Assembly (NCBI GenBank): GCA_001724265.1
Contig: MEDY01000328.1
Coordinates: 1-33,424, forward strand
Length of the DNA: 33,424 bases
Source: Rhizaria sp. SCN 62-66
Taxonomy: Eukaryota; Rhizaria, unplaced
Direction: 5' to 3'
Shown: positions 29,101 through 33,424 of the stretch, piece by piece
Position numbering within the stretch: the first letter of the stretch is position 1
How the letters are laid out: the number at the start of each line of letters is the position of its first letter
Notes under the pieces: model-generated
The model's database searches: none
What the model saw: the letters and a program-made list of their open reading frames with translations, nothing else
Told to the model about the DNA's origin: nothing
Program-made: the position numbers and the translations under genes

Positions 29101-30364
29101 CAGGGTCAACCGAGACGGCGCAGTACGGCAGCGCCACATCAACGTCGCCGTCGTCGGCGCCGTCTGTCATCGCTTGGCCAGCGACCGCGACAGCCTTGGA
29201 TTTCTTACCGCCGCCGCCGCCCTGGCGGGGCGCGATGAGGGCCAGCGCGGCCGCTGACGTCAACAGTTCGGGCGCGGGGGGTGCGAAGATGACCGGGCGC
29301 AGCCCCCAGCGGCAGAGGTAGGCAAAGGCGATGGGCACAGTGCCAAACTCAGTGAGCATCTTGCGCACCTCCATGCCGACACGTTCGCGAGAGATCTTGC
29401 GTAGGATCGACTTGTGGACGGTCATGTGCGCCGCAGCATACTCGATCTCAACGGTGACGCGGAAGCGAAAGCGCGCAGAGAAGCGCGCGCAGCGCAGGAC
29501 GCGGAGCGGGTCGTCGAAGAAGGTCTTGAAGGCCGGGAGCGGGGCGCGGAGGACGCCGCGACGTAGGTCGTCAACGCCGTCGCCGCACACGTCCTCGATG
29601 CGGTCGTCGAGGATGTTGTAAAAGAGCGAATTGAGGGTGAAGTCACGGCGCATGACGTCGTCGCGCGGGGACCCCATCTGCACGAGCGGGATGCGGGAGT
29701 CGTTGTGGTAGACCTCGGTGCGCAGGTTCGACGCGTCGACGGCCTGCCCGTGCAGCTTAAAGGTCGCTGTGCTGAGATGCTTCGACTTGGCCGGGTTGCT
29801 CTTGATCACGGCCACGCGTGAAGACGAGCTCGTGCCGGCGCTGCTGCCCTGCGGCAGCGGCGCACTTGGACTCGGACTCGCACTGGCGCTGGCGCTAGCA
29901 CTAAAGTTTGCACTCTTAGCCGCCGCCGCCGCCGGAGTCCCCACGGGCGGGGTTGTGGTGCCGGTAATCGTGGCGGCTTCTAGCAGCGCGGGATCGTGCT
30001 GCGCGAGGTAGGCGTTAACGAGCCCCGCGAAGACCTCACCCTGCATGTTCTCGAGCGCAATGTCAACGTCGTCGCTGAGCTTGCCGAGGATCTTGTCGCG
30101 GACCCAGCCACCTGCGACGCGCGGAGCCACGTGCGCGATACCGTAGTGCACACACACGGCGCGCACCGTGGCGAAGATCTTCTCCTCGATCGCGGTGAAC
30201 CACATGTCCGGCACGGGCCCGCGAGGCTTGAAGGTCTCCTTGGAGCCAAGACCGGGGTCGAGCTTGGCCAGGAAGGCGCAGACCTTGGGCGGGAACGAGG
30301 CCGTCGGGTGCGGCGGCGCCACAGAAGGGGCAGCGGCGGCGGCGGGGATGTCGGGGGTAGACAT
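26168..30364 (-). CDS. CCA tRNA nucleotidyltransferase (CCA-adding enzyme), greatly expanded
   Basis: A single exon of 1398 residues that adds CCA to tRNA 3' ends. The class II head domain is intact: GGWVRDKILG (85-94), catalytic DVD (Asp99, Asp101), SKHLSTATFKLHG then NLRTEVY, RRDFTLNSLFYNI (239-251), DDPLRVLRCARFSARFRF (284-301) and SRERVGMEVRKML (325-337). An Ala/Ser insert (about 139-184) interrupts the head. After about 360 the protein is mostly Ala/Ser/Asn low complexity. Short conserved-looking islands remain, such as LGWRCMDALHDLF and VDTILLTSTKLQGLAIEHNRLL. Usual eukaryotic enzymes are about 400-550 residues, so this one is nearly three times longer. The ATG at 30364 is the likely cytosolic or nuclear start. 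The frame stays open upstream to another ATG at 30505 (see findings). The gene is divergent from the FG-protein gene. Confidence 0.9.
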   Translation of the reverse strand: MSTPDIPAAAAAPSVAPPHPTASFPPKVCAFLAKLDPGLGSKETFKPRGPVPDMWFTAIEEKIFATVRAVCVHYGIAHVAPRVAGGWVRDKILGKLSDDVDIALENMQGEVFAGLVNAYLAQHDPALLEAATITGTTTPPVGTPAAAAAKSANFSASASASASPSPSAPLPQGSSAGTSSSSRVAVIKSNPAKSKHLSTATFKLHGQAVDASNLRTEVYHNDSRIPLVQMGSPRDDVMRRDFTLNSLFYNILDDRIEDVCGDGVDDLRRGVLRAPLPAFKTFFDDPLRVLRCARFSARFRFRVTVEIEYAAAHMTVHKSILRKISRERVGMEVRKMLTEFGTVPIAFAYLCRWGLRPVIFAPPAPELLTSAAALALIAPRQGGGGGKKSKAVAVAGQAMTDGADDGDVDVALPYCAVSVDPDLAAQYPLFASPEVVHRLVLAAHAPAALEQLAQQAKAQATALALNNLLTGATGPAAHAPAVAVNSNHVNADAAAVAPPLRPGTADTAGASFSAVGLGNISEDTVLTSLGWRCMDALHDLFLRRYPATFKASKHPTKEEAVALLSASSAEAVRAASAAKTAAAATAAAAAGAGVSEGEGDGDADEEGTGDGVTVSVVVADDSRTPAPDLSALSPNNNNSSNNAPVNAAVVRRWQVPGSVPVGAVAEVLLAAPGVLSPQQQLFVDHRAHAHGHSTEAGDAVARAVARRVGLWALAPGPELSSSISSGSEAATCSPASAAAVEARLLAQQQQNIALQERILHQEQQQQSGKSTSSPAASHIESPSQTAFAMALLAAFLLPCFGRRVHLGRGRHRSLAHHHVLESLKLSLADANAVDTILLTSTKLQGLAIEHNRLLQKLTPRLNANASASSFSASASACASANANDAAAVAAAVGSWTARLAAATAAAGEFLPVSLALAEVTLAVLSAPLPYTAPPRKYRAPTAAPAPTTAAAAANARPDAAVLAAGGALALTVTAPAANGSNSCIGDGEADNNGGDDCGRDKSESDDDDGDDGALSPVPLPVPSSTSLLSVTRAVSSISSSSSSSSVGLGGVLNAPSPAVSPAFSSVNATTATGRTPAASTATAATPAATAVNECAGTVPAVTVPVAVSVLSTLSPGFSLAAAAAAAASAGVTPGAEDEDDSSRSALQVVALPVVGFESRPAMDFDVDKAEDAADVTAPMADATVSTSTSTSTNSSASLGAPGVSRAAISGLRKRARAAAAACRRTAGLMATAGPLWARFPQPAGYASNAVCSGPPRAEKGEWCAGSVRALALHVYSAWGPLGTTATAHSPGYVHSQSQNNSNSSSASAVTPATSSASVPLISGTDLQAATKVRGPLTGALAEEVAMLRRLYPHASRRDALRLLRAVLVDGGQPLVPGTATALAAHIKQFGPVQFTDIQ

Positions 30365-30895
30365 GCGGCGCGGCTCGCTGTGCAGGCAGAAGAGCCGAGG
30401 GGATAACAAAAGGCGTGGGCATGTGATCAAAACAAGTAAGTCGAAGTGGGGACGGAAAGTGAGTGATGTTGTGAAAGGCGTGAGTGCGTAAACGTGATAT
30501 TTCATTCCTAAATACTTAGCTTATGCGGTTTATTGCCGAATGCTATACTAAGCAGCTCCAACGCTGTTCCACTGCCTGATTGACTTTGAAAGACACGGCA
30601 TGCAAATCCAACTCTGACTTGTGGCTAGCCCGAGAGCTCCGACCACACACAGTTTCTAGCTTTAAGAAGGCATAGCTAACGCCATTATCCTTCGTTGCAG
30701 TCGAATTTCATCGAGGTTCCTAAATATCAAAAGACATTTAGCTTTGAATTTGTTTTTCACTCTTTGATACTCGTTGATCTGCGTCTGCTACACTCTATTT
30801 TCTACGTTTATCTCACCAGGCCTCACTCCCCTTTTCAGCCTTCCTTCTCCCAGCCCTCCAGTACACAAACACAACCTTGCCTCCCCGCGCCTGCA
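30365..30895. promoter_or_regulatory. Divergent promoter region between the CCA-enzyme and FG-protein genes
   Basis: A spacer of about 530 bp. The left 140 bp continue the CCA-enzyme frame as an in-frame leader. The middle is AT-rich. The right 110 bp are pyrimidine-rich leader to the ATG at 30896. The ACCGACCG cluster seen in the other two divergent spacers is not evident here. Confidence 0.45.
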
Positions 30896-33424
30896 ATGGA
30901 CCCTGCTCCGTCGTTTAACGCACGCACGCTGCGCAGGCTCGCCGCCGCGCTGGGGGTTGCCTCGGGGCTCCTGGTTGCCCCTGCCGCGGCGAGTGCCTCG
31001 CGCCGTCGTCGTCGTCAGCGGCGCGCTCCCCCCGCCGACGCCGCTACCTCAGTTACTGCCCCTACCTCTGGCGCAGGGACAGCCTCTGCTGCCGTTATGG
31101 CTCAGAACACGGCCCAGAGCACTGCTAATAATGATGGCACAACGAGTACTCCTGCCTTTGGTGCGCCAGCCGCTGCCCAAGATGTGTCTGGTGGTATTAA
31201 GCCATTCGCCTTTGGTGCGGCAGCCGCTGCCCAAGATGTGTCTGGTGGTATTAAGCCATTCGCCTTTGGCGTGCCCCCGCCCGCTGCTGACCAATTAATG
31301 TCTACTGCTGCTGCTGCTGCTGCCACACCAACGTTCTCGTTTGGCGTGCCGAAACCCACTGCCCCTGCCCCTGCTTATGCTTCTGCGTTCGGCGCCGTAT
31401 CCACGGTCGCACCATCGGTTACTTCAAGCAGCCAGGAGCGCGTCGCCGCAGCCACTGACGCTCGCAAAGCGCCGTCCAGTATCAACGTGCCCACTATCAC
31501 GGGCACTGCGCCCACGGTCACCGCCAGTCACCCTCCTTTCATCACCACCACTTCAGACACTGCGGTGGCGATCGCCGTAGGTGTCCCAGTACACAGCGCT
31601 TTCGGCCGCTCACTACCCAACTCACTGCCCGGATCACTGCATGGGTCACTGCCCCGCATCCCTGGGCTCACGTTCACGGCCACGGCGGGCGGCGGCGGCG
31701 GAGACGGCGGCGGCGTCACTTCGAGCGCCGCGAGTCCCCCCGGCCTGACTTTCATCGCCAAAGCGACCGATAACAACAAGCTAGGCTCAAGCTCAGATGC
31801 CACCATCACCGTCACCGAGCTCACAGCCCCGGTCGCTGCTTCTACTGCCGCCAATGAGAGTGCGATTGTGAGTAGGGGTATGGGTGTCAGTAAAGTCAAG
31901 GGCGCTGCCCCAGGTGGCTTTTTCGACTCCACCCCCGTCTCGGCCAGCGAAGCCGACGCCACACAGGCGCTCGCACAAAAACAACAGCAGCAGCAACAGC
32001 AGCAGCGGCGGCAGCGCATGCAGACGATGCTGCAGCGGCAGGAAGGGCTGGGCCGCGGCCGCGCTCTGAGCAGGGGCAGGGAGGCTCATAGTATCGACGC
32101 GGGGGCTGCTGCACCGAGTTTGCTGACGTCAGCAACGGCGGCGGCGATGTCACCTCAGGAGAGCGTTACTATAAAGGAGGCGGGGGGATTTCTTGCGTCG
32201 GCTGTTAAGACTAAGACAACTGCCACAATGTCAGCCCTGCCTGGCAAACCTGGCACGAACATTAACAGCAACAGTGACAAAGGTAATACCACCGTCGATA
32301 ACGGCAATAACATTAAAGTTGGCGGTTTCTTCGACGTCAAGACTGGCGACACGCTGTCGCGTCTGAGTACCACCGGCAAATCAGACAGCACACGCAAGCT
32401 GCCGGCGGCCATGTACGACAACGAAAAGTCTTCCTCTCAGAGTTCCTCTCAGAAGACGGATCCACTGTCTGTGAATGACATGTTGACTGCTGACAACATC
32501 GCGACTGCTATAAGCCCTGCCTCTGGCGCTGGTACTGGGGCTGCTGCTGCTCCTCCAGCCGTTGGCCCTGTTTCTAACTTAGTGTCTGGCACAGGCGTTG
32601 GCACAGGCGCTGGTGCTCCCACAGTTGCTACAAGGGCCACAGCGACTGCGACTCCTGCTGTCGCAGACCTGAACACTCTCTCTAGCGCCACTCCACACGC
32701 TGTCCCCGCCACAGGTGGCACTGCCCCTGGCTCCGGCAGCAGCACTGACGCCGCCGCTGAGAAGAACCGCGGCCGCCGCGGCCGGTTTAGCCGCGACCGT
32801 AACCGCAAGCGCTTTCTTGACCGTGATCGTGACCGAGAGGGTGACGGTGACAACTCGGACTCGCGCCAGCCGGGCAGCACCAGCGAAGAAGACAACAACA
32901 TCAGCGACGGCTTCGGCAGCTGGAGCTGGGGCAGCCTCCCTTGGGTCAACCGCGGTAACGCCGCCAACGCCAACGCTGTCGGTGCTCCCGGTGGGGTTGG
33001 GGCTGAAAGTTCTGCCGCAGGAGGCGGCTCCTCTGCGTCTTCGCTGTCCCTCCCGGCCGGCGTCCGCGCGCTGCCCCAGTCCTACCGCCTCCCCTGGCAC
33101 GCCCGCACCGACGTCCCGACGCTCCTCTCGGCCGCCACCCTCCTCCTCCTGCTCTGCATCTGCCTCGCCCGCGTCCTCCGCCTCCGGCAGCACCTGCTCT
33201 CCCTAGCGCTGCGCACCCTGCTCGCGCTGCCTGCGCCGGTATACCGCTGCCTCGTCTCGGCGCTCGCCGCCACGGGGCTCCTCGCCCTGCCGCCCTCGCA
33301 GTTTGCGCTCGAGGCCGCTTCGCCTGCGGTCGCGGGCGGGTACGCGTTCCTGCAGTCGCTTCACGACGGCGGAGGCGGCGGCGGCCTAACCTCCAGCGGC
33401 AGGCGGTACGCCGGGAACAACAAC
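30896..33424 (+). CDS. FG-repeat nucleoporin-like protein with C-terminal membrane helices (truncated by window end)
   Basis: The frame is open for 843 codons from the ATG at 30896 to the window edge with no stop, so the protein is incomplete. FG motifs occur as AFG at residues 87, 105 and 123, FSFG at 147-150, AFG at 164 and 235, and GFG near 672. They lie in a Thr/Ala/Pro/Ser-rich, charge-poor context as in FG nucleoporins. Three GGFF or GGFL motifs follow. A Gln run and RRQRMQ precede an Arg-rich segment (about 623-648, RGRRGRFSRDRNRKRF) that looks like an NLS or RNA-binding region. A clear membrane helix spans about 742-762 (LLSAATLLLLLCICLARVL), with a second hydrophobic run at about 782-800. 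FG domains line the pore and bind transport receptors, and the helix would anchor it in the nuclear envelope, as POM121 does in reverse order. The family assignment is inference. Confidence 0.65.
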   Translation, partial: MDPAPSFNARTLRRLAAALGVASGLLVAPAAASASRRRRRQRRAPPADAATSVTAPTSGAGTASAAVMAQNTAQSTANNDGTTSTPAFGAPAAAQDVSGGIKPFAFGAAAAAQDVSGGIKPFAFGVPPPAADQLMSTAAAAAATPTFSFGVPKPTAPAPAYASAFGAVSTVAPSVTSSSQERVAAATDARKAPSSINVPTITGTAPTVTASHPPFITTTSDTAVAIAVGVPVHSAFGRSLPNSLPGSLHGSLPRIPGLTFTATAGGGGGDGGGVTSSAASPPGLTFIAKATDNNKLGSSSDATITVTELTAPVAASTAANESAIVSRGMGVSKVKGAAPGGFFDSTPVSASEADATQALAQKQQQQQQQQRRQRMQTMLQRQEGLGRGRALSRGREAHSIDAGAAAPSLLTSATAAAMSPQESVTIKEAGGFLASAVKTKTTATMSALPGKPGTNINSNSDKGNTTVDNGNNIKVGGFFDVKTGDTLSRLSTTGKSDSTRKLPAAMYDNEKSSSQSSSQKTDPLSVNDMLTADNIATAISPASGAGTGAAAAPPAVGPVSNLVSGTGVGTGAGAPTVATRATATATPAVADLNTLSSATPHAVPATGGTAPGSGSSTDAAAEKNRGRRGRFSRDRNRKRFLDRDRDREGDGDNSDSRQPGSTSEEDNNISDGFGSWSWGSLPWVNRGNAANANAVGAPGGVGAESSAAGGGSSASSLSLPAGVRALPQSYRLPWHARTDVPTLLSAATLLLLLCICLARVLRLRQHLLSLALRTLLALPAPVYRCLVSALAATGLLALPPSQFALEAASPAVAGGYAFLQSLHDGGGGGGLTSSGRRYAGNNN
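31154..31261 (+). repeat. 54-bp tandem duplication encoding an 18-residue FG unit
   Basis: Copies at 31154-31207 and 31208-31261 differ at only one base by eye (GCGCCAGCC against GCGGCAGCC). A third GCCTTTGG begins at 31262. Each copy encodes AFGA, then the Ala/Gln segment and SGGIKPF. The near identity indicates a recent expansion of FG repeats. Confidence 0.93.

Noticed and set aside
1-33424. tRNA, rRNA, CRISPR or transposase genes
   Set aside because: Scanning spacers for B-box-like GGTTCGA, cloverleaf arms, regular spaced repeats and transposase motifs found none. GGTTCGA matches fall inside coding exons.

Overview
The window is eukaryotic nuclear DNA, most likely from a free-living protist or microalga. 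The evidence is spliced genes with GT...AG introns, a KDEL-tailed ER protein, an FG-repeat nucleoporin-like protein, a Ste20-group kinase and a eukaryotic-type CCA-adding enzyme. Coding exons are very GC-rich. Introns and intergenic DNA are clearly AT-richer. Many proteins carry long Ala, Ser, Asn/Asp or Gly inserts encoded by triplet repeats. I cannot place the lineage further from the sequence alone.

Layout from left to right: an HTTM / gamma-carboxylase-like membrane protein (+, 2 exons, 508-4627); an importin-alpha-like ARM-repeat protein (-, 5552 to about 6888, 5' end unresolved); a 3-exon cytochrome b5-domain protein (-, 8000-8820); a 3-exon PDI-like ER protein with signal peptide, CPKC and KDEL (-, 9210-11826); a GCK-III (MST3/YSK1-type) kinase (+, 12875-14224); a spliced small membrane protein, partly resolved (-, 15256-15826); a small single-TM, possibly mitochondrial protein (-, 16358-16825); an RCC1-repeat giant whose frame is broken by a single in-frame TAG (+, 17673-18836 and 18846-24017); an RRM-like protein (+, 24486-25868); a CCA tRNA nucleotidyltransferase about three times the usual length (-, 26168-30364); and a transmembrane FG-nucleoporin-like protein open to the window edge (+, 30896 to beyond 33424). 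No tRNA, rRNA, CRISPR array or transposon was recognised.

The introns I could place are about 110-300 bp. They usually start GTA(A/C/T)G and are mostly phase 0. Three gene pairs are divergent (11826/12875, 16825/17673, 30364/30896) and share upstream regions. The RRM and CCA genes converge with closely apposed poly(A)-signal candidates. The genes do not form an operon or a single pathway. Loose themes are ER/membrane (HTTM, PDI, cytochrome b5) and nuclear transport/RNA (ARM, FG-Nup, CCA enzyme, RRM).

I found no convincing new multi-gene system. The observations most worth a second look are the in-frame TAG inside the RCC1 gene, the in-frame Asp-codon run just past the HTTM stop codon, the FG protein with C-terminal membrane helices and a fresh 54-bp FG-unit duplication, and the expanded CCA enzyme with a possible alternative N-terminus.
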